From: Nemertoderma westbladi
Taxonomy: Eukaryota; Xenacoelomorpha; Nemertodermatida; Nemertodermatidae
Reading direction: 5' to 3'
Assembly: GCA_032718475.1 (NCBI GenBank)
Contig: JAUCBJ010007860.1
Location: 62,001 to 126,000, forward strand
Length of the DNA: 64,000 bases
A program made the translations under genes and the position numbers. Each line of letters opens with the position of its first letter. Position 1 is the first letter of the stretch. The notes under the pieces are model-generated. The model saw only the letters and a program-made list of their open reading frames with translations, had not been told where the DNA came from and did no database searches. Below, piece by piece: positions 43,974 to 55,800 of this stretch.

Positions 43974-45671
43974 TTAGTCTTTCTTGCGCGGACGGCGTTT
44001 ACGCAGTTTTTTAAAGCTAGCAAGAGTCCTTTTCTCTTTGGGGCGAGCCACTTTACGAGGAGGGCTATAACTCCTGGGTGAAGGGTGCAATATGATTGCA
44101 TCAGAAGGTATGGGATTGCGATCGGTATATCCGCCGGTCGAAGTACCGGGTTGATTGACCTCAACGTCCGGGGAGAGGGGTCTAACGGCTTTGAGAGCTC
44201 GTTTCAAGACAGCCGCTCTTACGGGTCCTGTACGAGTGGTCTGCACGAGGGCCGTGGGTGGACCATAGGTAGTTAGAAACTTCCTTGGTTTAATGGTTCT
44301 TTCCAACTCGCGTTCGCGGGCTCGGTACTCGTAAGGCCGTCGATATACTTCTTGTAACTCAGGGTGTGAGTTGACGAATAAGTCTCCATAGGCAGGGTCT
44401 TGACGGATAAAGTTTATTAAGTTGTAAGAATGGATGTCACTCGGATTAATGCTCCTGAGGAATTTGCGTACATATTTGGTTGAAATACATTCTCCAACGC
44501 GCTTCAATAGTTCATAACTTGATAGGCGCGATTTTTGCTCGACGGAGGCAAACAAATATGGATGGAACGCATAAACTCCTTCGTAGGCGCGTCCAGGATA
44601 ATAGCGATGGCGTGAATCACAATGTAAATCAGCGTTCGCTTCCCAAGCTCTGATATAACGTAGTACAATCATCTCATCTACGCTCTCTAAATCATGGTTG
44701 AAGGGACAATCAAAGCTGGCGTGTCCTTTTAATTGACAATGATGGCATTGAGTCATAAATTTGGGGCAGACCCCAAAAATGTGCAAATTATTAAGCCGAC
44801 AATATGCACAATAGATTTCCATCGACGGTTGCTTGTGGAAATAGGAACAAAGATCGTTGGTGTCCATAGACGTAATATGGTCTCTCGATGCGCACAGCCG
44901 ACAACGTTGTCTAGAAACATAATTGGCATGGCGATAATCATACGCAGTAAGACACTGGGGACCTTGATACCATTCCAATATGTAGTCGCTATCGCTACTC
45001 CGAGACGTGGGGGGTTGAATCTCTTCAGATTCTAAACATATGGGTTCGTCTTCCCCTTGTATAGTTGAGGTAGGCATGGCCGTCTCCTCAAGTGGACCTA
45101 CCGTCTGAATTTCCACGACAGAATAACCGGTGGGGATCCGAGGTCTTTGAATAACCGAGGAGTGCAGGTTTATTATACAAATGTCTCTGAAAATAGCGAA
45201 TCCAGCGCTATCTAACTTCTCCGCAGCCGAGTCTCTTAAGCTGAGCTTGGTCAAAGCGCGGTCTTTGAATTGGCTATCCACGTTGCGAAACGGGGTTAAA
45301 AACCGTCGGAAACATTCAAAGCGGATGAATTTATTATGTTCATCTAGCTTAGCGAGTTTGGTCCCAAGGATTAATGGATGGGCGCGTATAGTACGACTGC
45401 ACACATCGGCTAGCCAACCGGAAAGTGCGGTGTTTTCGAAGATCGTGTAGATAGCTAAGGAGGGACGGAGTGGAACACTCATGAAGCTATACACGGCGCC
45501 AGGTGCGGTCAACGGTCCGTCAAAGTATAATCGAGAATAATGGTCTCCATATACTTGTTGATAATTGATGGGATTTCCGACCTTGAAATTCCACCCGTAT
45601 TCCTGAAAGGCGAGATGTCCGATGGAAGTTCGTTGCACCTTTGTAATGTTGCTAGACACATTAGCATACAT
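43974..45671 (-). CDS. Element 2 extra module, part B2: Cys/His-rich basic protein, 565 aa
   Basis: Not a family I recognise. Seen: Cys/His clusters CRLCASRDH (about residue 257) and YCAYCRLNNLHIFGVC (about 285-300), then an exact retroviral-type knuckle CHHCQLKGHASFDC (C-X2-C-X4-H-X4-C, about 305-320). The last 40 residues are strongly basic (PRKVARPKEKR, KLRKRRPRKK), a likely nuclear or nucleic-acid-binding tail. No signal peptide or membrane helix. It begins in a +1 frame relative to B1 and overlaps it by 11 bp from the ATG; its frame is open about 33 bases further upstream to a TAG. It is the last gene before the 3' LTR. I infer a nucleic-acid-binding, Gag-like role; unproven. Confidence 0.8.
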   Translation of the reverse strand: MYANVSSNITKVQRTSIGHLAFQEYGWNFKVGNPINYQQVYGDHYSRLYFDGPLTAPGAVYSFMSVPLRPSLAIYTIFENTALSGWLADVCSRTIRAHPLILGTKLAKLDEHNKFIRFECFRRFLTPFRNVDSQFKDRALTKLSLRDSAAEKLDSAGFAIFRDICIINLHSSVIQRPRIPTGYSVVEIQTVGPLEETAMPTSTIQGEDEPICLESEEIQPPTSRSSDSDYILEWYQGPQCLTAYDYRHANYVSRQRCRLCASRDHITSMDTNDLCSYFHKQPSMEIYCAYCRLNNLHIFGVCPKFMTQCHHCQLKGHASFDCPFNHDLESVDEMIVLRYIRAWEANADLHCDSRHRYYPGRAYEGVYAFHPYLFASVEQKSRLSSYELLKRVGECISTKYVRKFLRSINPSDIHSYNLINFIRQDPAYGDLFVNSHPELQEVYRRPYEYRARERELERTIKPRKFLTTYGPPTALVQTTRTGPVRAAVLKRALKAVRPLSPDVEVNQPGTSTGGYTDRNPIPSDAIILHPSPRSYSPPRKVARPKEKRTLASFKKLRKRRPRKKD

Positions 45672-46278
45672 GGTGCGAAAGACCTCGGCCTTCGGCCCAA
45701 GGAGCTATCAGCTGAGTATCCACGAAAGGATAGGGGATATTCTCCATATTCCGAAAGTCGTTTTGGAGATCTCCGTAAACAGCTGAGCCGATTTTAACGA
45801 TTCTTTCGTTGAATAACATCTCGAGAACGGGCTGGGGTAACATCGATCCATCGATACCCATGGCCGGTTTGCGTTCGGTGTCAATGACGTAACGCTGCGC
45901 GAGTTCGAATTGTCTATGTCGGAGATTCTTTTGCGTTTCGGTGAGAGTTTCGAAGGAATAATCGATCACGTCGGAACACGCTCGCGTAAACACGTGAGTG
46001 GAGCCAGCTAATCCGCGTATGTGTATCATGCGCGTAGTTCCTAATTCTCCGATTGGAACGCTACCTTCGTTATCATAAGTAACAACGCCATACATCTCAA
46101 TGATATTAAGAGTTTCATTCCACTCTTTGGTGGCGTTCTCGAGGGTCATCCCTACTGGATGCCACAAGGTGGCGCATTGATTAGCGTCAGGGAGATCACT
46201 ATACTTCATATATCGAGTGGTATACGTCTCCACATTTCCATATCTTTGGATTTTCTCCTCCTCGAATAATACGTCTAG
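45661..46278 (-). CDS. Element 2 extra module, part B1
   Basis: Open frame directly after the TGA that ends part A (46282-46284), in the same frame as A, and about 205 codons long. It has no early ATG; candidate starts are GTG at 46233 (VETYTTRYMKYSDL) and the Met nine codons later. It contains VTYDNEGSVPIGELGTTRMI and MGIDGSMLPQPVLEMLFNER. Unrecognised; globular-looking, without Cys clusters or membrane segments. It ends ...SHHVC-TAA overlapping the start of B2. A, B1 and B2 are most simply pieces of one long product split by a stop and a frame change, or separate products made by recoding. The sequence alone does not decide. Confidence 0.65.
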   Translation of the reverse strand, partial: LDVLFEEEKIQRYGNVETYTTRYMKYSDLPDANQCATLWHPVGMTLENATKEWNETLNIIEMYGVVTYDNEGSVPIGELGTTRMIHIRGLAGSTHVFTRACSDVIDYSFETLTETQKNLRHRQFELAQRYVIDTERKPAMGIDGSMLPQPVLEMLFNERIVKIGSAVYGDLQNDFRNMENIPYPFVDTQLIAPWAEGRGLSHHVC

Positions 46279-46281
46279 ATT

Positions 46282-48225
46282 TCAATGGACTAATCGAGTT
46301 TTAATAAATCCATCGAGGTTATAAGGAGGTTCTGTATCCTTCTCTATTCGAGAAACGTTGTATGGTTTTCGAAATGAGTTTGCCTTTACTAATTGATCCA
46401 GATGTTTTTGCAATTGTTCGAGTTCGACAATGTCTAGAGGATTTATTAGTGGTAGAAACTTTAAATCATGCGTCGGATCTTCTGGTTTTACCATATAATA
46501 TTGAGTCAGATTAACGTAATAAGGGTGATCTTTAATTCCATAAAAAGAGTTCTGTAAAGGTCTAGCGCGTATGTTGACATCGTGTACCATACGACGGACA
46601 AGATCCGCTCGATTGTCCGGAGGTTCAACGAGTATACCGTCAACTCGAGCGGCCTCGATTGGCGGACGCTGTAACATAGGAGCGTCAGCGATAAGATTTT
46701 GCGATCTTATGCTGATATCAACCGGTTGGGGTTGTATCTTTGCGAAAAGTTTGTCTCCGAAATGCGGAACCATCGAGGGATGACGGACGGTTTTAGAGTA
46801 GAGATCGGTTATGAGTATCTGAGTTTCGGGTTGGGCTAAAGCGGCTTCTTCTCTCTCATCCATTTCCGTATGTCTCTCCTCCATTTGATTCTCCTCCGCC
46901 TGTTTCTGTAAGCGTTCTTCCAGAAACTCCTGTAGAGAATACGTACGTCCAAGCTCGATGTCCTCTTCGAGGTTTTGGATTTCTCTATCAAACTGCGGCA
47001 AGGCTAGCTCTTTCACCGATTGGACCTGCTGCTGTAATTTACGTTTCTCTAGAAAATCCTGGGTTCCCTTTCCGATTTTCTGTCGGATGGCGTCAAGAGC
47101 GTTTCTGATGACACTCTCCTCGACTTCCGTGGCAGGTTGTATCGGAGTTAATCCTGGCCGGTTGTAAGGATTAAATGGCGATGTTAGATGTCCGCGTCCC
47201 AATCCGGTCAAATAGGATGGTCGAATATCCAACGAACCTACCTCAGGAACACCACCGATTAACTGCTCGGGCAACACCAAATCCTTGAACAGTGAGTATA
47301 ACTCGGGAGGATCAGTGAGACTGTTAGGATCAAGAGTTTGAGGTCTCACGGGGAAATGGGGAGGTCTGACCGAGTATTCCGGAACTCTGATCATGGGTTT
47401 ATTTAGCGATCGTTTTAGACGGGCGATCGTAGGTGATACATCGAACAGGTTTCGCTCGAAACTCCCGTAAGTATAACGCGTGAAACTGTGTTTAGCACAA
47501 CGTCTCCGCGGATGTTTATGTCTTTCCGTTTGCTGGTTAGGTCTAGGACATGAGTCACAATAATACCAAAGACGTACGTCCTGCAGAGGAAACGCGGGTG
47601 ATCGTTCACCAGTTTTGCAATACTCTTCCATTTGTTCAAAACTGTCCGGGACAACAGGCAGTGGACGATCTGCGGTAAGATACATCATGGTGAAATAGAG
47701 TCGTTTGAGTTCTACCATGGGATCGTGATGTATACCTTGAGGATATCGAGTCTCTAGGTTCTGTTGACTGGCAATATTGAGATAGGTTTCCCGCAAAAAT
47801 TCCACGTAGTCGTTGAAGTTGATACGCTTATCGGGTTCTTCAACGTTTTCTCTGTCGAGTAGGTGGCGAATAGAGTTCTCGTGTTCTATTCTCGGTTTAT
47901 CATTACGATTCCGCTGAGAATGATATTTAAATAAAACCATTTCCCTTTCAGTGTCTACATCATCGGTATCATGTAAATCGGTGGGATGGCCGGTAGTTAA
48001 GAAGTCCATATACGTACCATTGCGATTCGTATAGCGAGCGGTGAATTTTCTATAGTCCGCTTCACGCGTAAGTTGTTCCTGGGACATCGGCGGTTTGATG
48101 TAACGACCGTCGTCCTCCGTAATAGTCGGATCGGCTTCACCGCGTATCAAGCTATCCACAAACGCTTGTAAAGGTAGAGTATATCGCTCTCTAATACCAA
48201 GGTCATCTTCTATCAATTCCGTCAT
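46282..48225 (-). CDS. Element 2 extra module, part A: 647-aa protein of unknown family
   Basis: ATG at 48225, stop TGA at 46282. Acidic N-terminus, a Cys/His cluster CDSCPRPNQQTERHKHPRRR followed by CAKH (about residues 223-245), a Pro-rich middle (VRPPHFPVRPQ, NPYNRPGLTPIQP) and a probable coiled coil at about 385-470 (EKRKLQQQVQSVKELAL, EERLQKQAEENQMEERH). No signal peptide, membrane helix or glycoprotein-like Cys pattern, so it is not an env protein of the usual kind. Codon use looks even and unbiased, like pol. It lies 1.6 kb downstream of pol and would need a spliced or separate mRNA. Role unknown. Confidence 0.8.
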   Translation of the reverse strand: MTELIEDDLGIRERYTLPLQAFVDSLIRGEADPTITEDDGRYIKPPMSQEQLTREADYRKFTARYTNRNGTYMDFLTTGHPTDLHDTDDVDTEREMVLFKYHSQRNRNDKPRIEHENSIRHLLDRENVEEPDKRINFNDYVEFLRETYLNIASQQNLETRYPQGIHHDPMVELKRLYFTMMYLTADRPLPVVPDSFEQMEEYCKTGERSPAFPLQDVRLWYYCDSCPRPNQQTERHKHPRRRCAKHSFTRYTYGSFERNLFDVSPTIARLKRSLNKPMIRVPEYSVRPPHFPVRPQTLDPNSLTDPPELYSLFKDLVLPEQLIGGVPEVGSLDIRPSYLTGLGRGHLTSPFNPYNRPGLTPIQPATEVEESVIRNALDAIRQKIGKGTQDFLEKRKLQQQVQSVKELALPQFDREIQNLEEDIELGRTYSLQEFLEERLQKQAEENQMEERHTEMDEREEAALAQPETQILITDLYSKTVRHPSMVPHFGDKLFAKIQPQPVDISIRSQNLIADAPMLQRPPIEAARVDGILVEPPDNRADLVRRMVHDVNIRARPLQNSFYGIKDHPYYVNLTQYYMVKPEDPTHDLKFLPLINPLDIVELEQLQKHLDQLVKANSFRKPYNVSRIEKDTEPPYNLDGFIKTRLVH

Positions 48226-49844
48226 ATCTGCTATCTGAGTTTGTTAATATCAATATAAATTAGTATTTTAGGCAAGCGGGCGTCGCTGCCTATTAGGCTT
48301 TTTGCCCCCGGACAGTGGGTTTCTCAGCGCCGATGTACCGTTGTCGCAGTGTTTACGCCAACATGTAGCAACAGCACGACAACGATAACCGGCACAAGTC
48401 CCACCACTGTCCGTCCCAAAGGCTTGAATCCACTTGAGGTTATCTCGGTAGAGTTAGGGCTATTTTACAATTGCGATTAGCTACTGTAAACACACTTTAG
48501 TAGTAACATTCACCTATAAACGCACAAGTTCCATACAATCATTACTTACTGCACACATGCATGCCATTTGTCCGTTAGTCAGTGTCTTCCAGAATGTCAC
48601 GTTATTACTATGTATCCTTGGATACTAATAGTGCGCTATGTATACTCTTATGCTACGCAATGGGACAAGCTTTTATTGTTCCTTTAACTTGCTTCTAATT
48701 CTAGCGTGGGTGTTGCCATGGTGACATTATGGAAAACTAGCGGTAGAATTAGGGCAATTCTCATGTATACAGATCTGGGATGTTATTTAATAGTAATTCT
48801 TTAATTGTCAATATCCTCTTTATGCATGATTTTATAAATTTTATCGGCTATTGACTATATGTTGGAGATTCTCGCACTCTAATACACTCAATTTGAATCT
48901 CCGCTCCCATGATCTATTAATTACTGGAATTTTGGGAATGTTATAAATTGTACAAAATGACAATTTATGAAATTCATTTGAATATGAATTTAAATTTATT
49001 CCCGTGAATTTTATTATTTGATATTAAATTGACATAAATTTTATTCCAGAGCATATCTGGGGACTCAGGATCCTTAATTCTGTAAAATAGTCCTTCTAAG
49101 AATATCGGTAAATACTGCGATATCTTAATTGACTAGAAATTTTAAAGGATCGGGATTTTACAGATTTTAACAAATATTAAATTAATATTTAGGATGGGCA
49201 CCAATTTATTCCAGAACTTGTCTGGGGACGTTAACCACTGATTCTAGAATTTGTCTTTCAAGTATATCGGTGGGTGCCACGATATCTTAATCGACTAGAA
49301 TTACAGATGGTCAAAAGTTTAACAGATTTATTTGCGATTGACGCTACTGTTAGAGGGACATCACGCTACTATATGTATTATTTGTTATAAGGTAGAAGAG
49401 CAATATCGCACGAAGCAATGTCAGTGTGAAGAGGCAAGTCGTTTCCAAGGTCTACCCAGAGCCTGGTTTAGCCGAGACACGAGGATCTGAACTTTGCATT
49501 CCTAATACTCTGCCTACCAATAATACTTAAATATAGTAGTGGCTTTATTGTACTTTAAGAAGTACGGACATGTCATCTTACTATAGTCTCGTATTTATAA
49601 TATAATACGGACAGTAAGGAAAGAGAAAATAATTACTTCTTGCCGTCGCACTAAATATATATTATAAGTAATTATGTACGTAATAAACACTAATATATTG
49701 CACTAATCTACTAAACATTCTAAAATAACATTTTACTAAATAAAATCAAATAAAAACGATTATAATAAAGTACATAATAGAGTTCGCATATAAAATGTAA
49801 TAAAATCGATAAATTAATATAGTCATACACCCACTCCAGACGTA
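48226..49844 (-). other. Element 2 gap between pol and the extra module
   Basis: 1.6 kb without a supported ORF. Contains two diverged direct repeats of about 150 bp, 165 bp apart: TTATTCCAGA at 49041 and 49206, each followed by TCTGGGGAC, later AATATCGGT or TATATCGGT, and CGATATCTTAAT with GACTAGAA. Each starts with a 5-bp stem and 5-nt loop hairpin CCAGA-N5-TCTGG (49046-49060, 49211-49225). This is where a splice acceptor or internal promoter for the extra module would be expected; none was identified with confidence. Confidence 0.65.
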
Positions 49845-52800
49845 TCACGTTTGGGAGTCCCTAGATGTTTGAGGTATTAGGGAGGTGGTCGTGGGAAGAG
49901 TGTCTTGTCTTCCATAGTTTCCGGAGAGTTCTCTGTCTCTTTCCAGCAAACATAAACGACCAACTGGGCGATTGAGTTGTTGCGTCTCAAAGATTATTCC
50001 GGGTTTCTTGAAGTTACGCCTCATTACGACGAGTTCTACTGAGCGCACTAGACCATCCTCCGAGATGTGCGTCTCGATGATACGACCGATCTGCCACCGT
50101 CTACGTGGGAGGTCCGGATCTACAATAAGGACCATGTCTCCGGCGCTGACATTTTCCTGCTGCGCAAACCACTTAGTTCGAAGTTGTAGCGTGGGCAGAT
50201 AATGTTTCTCAAAATGGTCAGCGAAACGACGGGATAGCAACTGCATAAGCTGCCAAGTTCGACGACAGTATTCATCTCCATCGGCAATCTCGGATTGTGG
50301 GAGCATGGCTACAGGTTTCTTAAGTAGGAAATGCGCGGGTGTTAGCGCTTCCAGGGAGTCGACACTCGATGAGACTGGCATAAGCGGTCTCTCGTTAAGA
50401 TAGGCAGCGATTTCTTCCATTAACGTCCGTAGAAGTTCGTCGGTGAGATATGCGCGGCACGGCACTATAAAGTGAAATGCGGTCTTGACACTTCGAATTA
50501 ATCTCTCCCAACTTCCTCCCCACCAAGGGGCGTCGGCGGCGTTAAAGGTCCAGCTAGACGCCGTTATCCGTAGCTGGTCATCCACCTGTCTTTGATTCCA
50601 GTCCTTTACGTAAGCCTGGATTTCGTTGTTGGCACCAATGAAGTTCGTTCCCTTGTCGGATCTCATCGTATTGCTAGTGCCGAAACGAGCGATCTGTCGT
50701 CGTAGACATAAGACGAAGCTGTTAGTAGATAGATCGTTCACCATATCGAGATGGATAGCTCTACAAGTCATGCAGACAAAGATTACACACCATCTCTTGA
50801 TTATAGTTCTAGCACGATATACTTCAATAGGGCCAAATAAATCCACACCAGTATTAGTAAAGGGTGGTTCATAAAAGCTTACTCGTTCCCTAGGTAATTC
50901 TGCCTCTCGCTGTGTTAAAGGCCTACTGAATACTTTCCTACAAGGTATGCAGTTCCTAAGAACTTGATTCAGAGCTCTACGTGGTTTATGAAAATAATAG
51001 CGGGTTCGAATCTCGCTAAGAACTCGTTCTCTACCAGCATGATACAGTTTACTGTGAACATCTACAATCATCTTGATTTGTACTTCAAGATTACTAATGA
51101 GTATAGGGAATTTAGTATCAAAAGATAATGGAGCGTTGGTAAGTCTTCCTCCAACGCGTATTAACCCATCTATCATTGTGCTAGAGAAGCGATCCCTTAA
51201 GCGCATCTGCGGATTTCTTAATAGCAGAAAATACCTATCGGAATCTTCATAGCATTGCAATAGTCTCAGTAGCTGCTTATTAGTTTCTTCATGCTCCTGG
51301 TAGCTGATCTTCTCCTTTAGAAACCGGTCTGATATCTTGTACTTAGGTAGATCTTTAATAACATGAACTTGCGCAGATGTTACCGGAGCAGGATCACTAG
51401 TGGTCTTCTTCCTGGAGTAATGATGGTGAAAACATCTCTTTAAGTATGTGACAGCTTTACAGAGACGATTCCAGGAACTGTAATGATGCAGTGCTCTCTG
51501 CAGCAGGGGTGAGATTCCTTGCGAGACGTCTGGTATCTCAGATTTCCAATTTCTATCTCTAATTTCCACAACAGATTTGTTTGTGGCGAGGGATTGTGGA
51601 TCCGAAGTATCGTTCTTGGCAGTATGTAATACAGATAGATCGATTGTCGGTTTAAATAACTTCGATTTACTTGTCCGAATTTTGGGTTTGACTTTCTCCG
51701 CTCCCTTGGCTTGTCTAATCTCAGCCGTAGTAAGGTGAGGAGGCCATTCATCCTCTTCCTTGCTTAAGAAGTCGGGTCCACCCAACCAGTCAGGGGTATC
51801 TATCAGTTCCTGTGGAGTTGCTCCTCTGGAGGCGATGTCAGCTGGGTTAATCGTACCAGGGCAATGTCTCCATTGATCTATCGTTGTGCGACTAAGAATA
51901 ATGGCCACTCTGTTAGTAACAAAGACGCTGAACTGACAGACTTCATTCGTTATATATTCCAATACAAGTAAAGCGTCGGTCCAATAAACGGTTTTCTCCA
52001 GTGGATAATCGATCTGTTCTGTTACATTCCGTCCGATAGCGGTAGCGTATAATGCTGCCTTTAACTCCGCTCGAGGAACCTTAAGCTTGTTGTTAATCAA
52101 TGCCTTAGAGGTAACCAAGGTAACTTTGATTCCATCCGGAGTTTCGACTCGCAGATATGCTATGATACCGATCCCCATATCGCTGGCATCTCCAAATACA
52201 TGGAGTTGATAGGAATACGTAGGGAGAACATGACCAAAATATGAACGGGAAATTATAAAGTTCTCGATGGCAGGTAGCGAATCCTCCCATTTCATCCATT
52301 TCTTTAATAGTTCTCCCTTGAGTGGATCGTCCCACGAGTGGTTTTCTAGCCACATTTGTTGTACTAAACTCCGAGCAATCAATATAACTGGGCTAATAAA
52401 TCCCAAGGGATCGAAATAAGTGCTCAGAATACTTAAACAAATCCGTTTGGTCCGAACTGGATTATCTCGCTGTTTTAACTGAAAAAACAGGATGTCCCGT
52501 TCTGTGTCCCATTTCAAGCCAAGCGTCTTGGTTTCCGGAAGATCATCATGTATTAAGTCGAGATCTTTTGATCCCCGGTCTTCTACAGATATTGCTTCCA
52601 GAAACTCACGGGAGTTGCTGGTGAACTTCGTCAACCGAAATCCACCTCTTTTCAAACACTCAACCGTTCCTTTCGCGACATCAATGGCTTCCTTTACTGA
52701 TGGAAGGGACTTTAAATTGTCGTCCATGTATATGTCTCGTTTGATGTTATCTATCACCTCTTTGGAGAAGGCATCCCGGTTGTCATCCGCAGTGGTACGG

Positions 52801-55800
52801 ACCACTGAACAGGCGTTTGAAGGGCTTGATATAATCCCAAAAGCCTGGATGGTCATCCAGTACTCTACCGGTGTCTGGTTGAGATCTCCTTCAGGCCACC
52901 ACAGGAATCTTAGGCTGTCTCTATCACGATCCAACGCCTTGACTTGTAGGAACATTCCTTCTATATCGGAGGCGAACGCGATGGAATATTGTCTTAATCT
53001 CAACAGTATCCCCAACAAAGATTGGAGCAAGTTGGGTCCTGGTAACAACTCGGAATTAAGGGATTGGCCCATATATAGAGCGGAGCCATCAAATACAACC
53101 CGTACTTCATGGGGTTTACCGGGTTTGGGAACATAATGATGTGTTAGATAATAAGTCCTTTCAGTTATTGGAGTTCCTTCCGGTACTCGCTCCGCATATC
53201 CCTTTGTGATAAATTTCTTCAACTGAGTCTGGTACATTTCCTTAGCTGAAGCGTTCGCCGTCAGACGTCGATGTAATTGATTGATTCTTTTCTCAGCCAA
53301 GGGTCTGTTATTTATAAATCTGGGTTCACGTTTTCGGAAGGGTAGTCCGATTTCATATCTACCTTGATCTTTTAAAAAACGTGTGGTTGTTTCCTGGATT
53401 TGCTTGGCTCTTTCTTCTTCTATCGACAGGGCTTTGTCGTATGAATTGGGTTCTACCAATTCTTGGGTAAAGAATCGTACGGCGAGTTCGTCCCGAGTTC
53501 TAGCGTTGTAGCGCTCTACCTCGTCATTAAGTTCGTCATTATAAATAGTGGATTCCGTTGGGCGAATCAATTGACATAGGTTCGTTTGGTTTTTCCAAGT
53601 TTGGTTTTCAGTAAGTAGGTCAATTGTGTTCTCTTCTTCGAAGAGTTGGTAGATGTCGTCATTATCTGAGGAGTATGGGGTTCCCTCAGTTGGTTCGTCC
53701 ACTTCGCTGTTTTCCTCTTCCCAATCACTTACCTGATCTATTTGTTCGTGTGGCATTCTCTCTTCTAAAGTTCTACGGGAAGGGCCAGTAAAGTACCAAC
53801 CTACTCTAGTTCTTACCGCATAAGTTTGCAGTGGCTGTGGTTGAGCAGGCCGTTTCTCTAATGTTTCTAGCGCCTCGTGCGCGTTTTGGCCGATAAGTAT
53901 TTGCACTCCAGGATAATCTGTCTGGAATCGAGGTATCTTAAGGTGTTGGACGCTCTCATCTTCGTCCCAATCATAAAGGTCTGCTTGAGTAGTAGCAAAG
54001 TTCTTTATAGCCACCATTTTTACTGACCTTACACCTTGTGTTCCTAACTTATCCTGGGGGGTGGACAACACACCTACATAGTAATCTGCCGTCAGGGTAG
54101 ATTTCCAAACCTGCATAATTCCTGACATATTCAATTTAGTCCGGAACTTGGGTTGTCCAGCAAAGATATCTTCGGCTAGCTCTTGATCGATGAATGTTCC
54201 TGTGCTGCCTGAGTCAAGTAGGGCGTTCACTATGTAGCTTTTGTTAATACCATGAACTCTTACCTGAACTACAGGAAATTCTCTGATTCCTACATTGGAA
54301 GTTGGAGCTTTCCAAGATGATTGTTTGGTAAAAGTAGTAGGGGGAAACTCCTCGTTGATGTCCTTTTCGTAAGTAAGTGCTCGATACACTGTGGTGTTTA
54401 TTAAATAACAGGATTCGTTGACGTCGGAGAATTCGTCAGTATAAAATCCTTCCATCTCAGACTCCTGATCAGTGTCGTTTACATCACTGAATTGGACATG
54501 TAGTTCGGACTCACTTACCTGACTCGGCTTGTCTCGTTCGAACTCACTATGTAACAAGATGTGATGTTTCGCACCACACTTTTCACACTTTATGTCGGAG
54601 TAACAGGTTCGCCGTTGGTGTCCTGGTCTGAGGCAATTATAGCATAACCGCTTGTCCCACACAACTGTACGTCTGTCTACAAGGGATTTCTTTAGAAATT
54701 CCGCACACGCACTCAAACGGTGGGTCCCGTCGCACAGCGCACAGTTAGGTTTTATGTTACTTACTTTACCTTGGGTAGTCTGATGCACTCTCGTTCTTTC
54801 TTCGGGCTTTCTTCCGCGCATTCTGCTAGGAGACTGAGGAGGGGTCTTAGTAACCTGTTCTCTCCTATTGTTGGTTCGAGCTTTGTATTTACTTACGTCC
54901 TTAGAGGTCTTGTCAATATAATAAGATCGTTCGGTGTCTTTCCCGCTGTCTTCGTCTTGGGAAGCTTGGCTTTCGCCGTCGTCAGTGTAACACACCGGTG
55001 TTACTCTCCTCCTAGAAGTAGGTTTCTCACTTACCTTATTTTCCGATGTTTTCTCTCTGGACTGCTTGATGAGTTGTAATTTGACTTCACCATCTAAGAA
55101 AGACATGAGATCAGCCATGGTAGGACTTCGTCGTTGTTGTTCATTCATGTACAACACTTTCTTGTCCCAGCGTGTACATACTCCACCCTTTGGTAAAGTA
55201 GAGACTACGGCTCCAATAACCATGGAACTCTGGTATTCGTGCGACTTACCTAACCAGTCCAGTTGTCTACAGATCTCTTGAATTTCATCGGAAAACTCTA
55301 TAATCCCACTGCTAAGGAAGTGTCGGGGGGCTACTAATTTTGCATACAAATACTTAGCTATGTTATCCTTGTTACCATACCTGATGTTTAATGTATCCCA
55401 AACTTGTCTTAATCCATCTGGATGTCCAATAAACTTTAACGCCATTAACTTGGGAGGTCCTTCCAAACACTTGATGAGGAATCTAAGTTTCTCTCCGTTA
55501 GATAGTACAGAGTTCTGTATACTATCTTTGTAATATTCGTTGAAAGGTAACCATTTCATCTCATCTCCATTGAATTTGACGATCTCTCCCACTTTGACCG
55601 CTTGGCGGGCTTCTGTTCTAGCCATCTGACGCGTAAAGCTTTCTTGGGCCATCGCGTTATTTAATATCGAATTATCGGTATACAAATTTCTCGGATCATT
55701 ATCAGGTCTATAGGGAATATCATTAATAACAGGTCTATAATCACCCTTAATAGGGTTTGCTATAGGAGTTTCAACTTCACTAGCAGTATAGATGCGTGTA

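Noticed and set aside
43974-48225. env gene of Element 2
   Set aside because: Position fits, but there is no signal peptide, transmembrane helix or fusion-protein pattern, and the C-terminus is basic and zinc-knuckle bearing.
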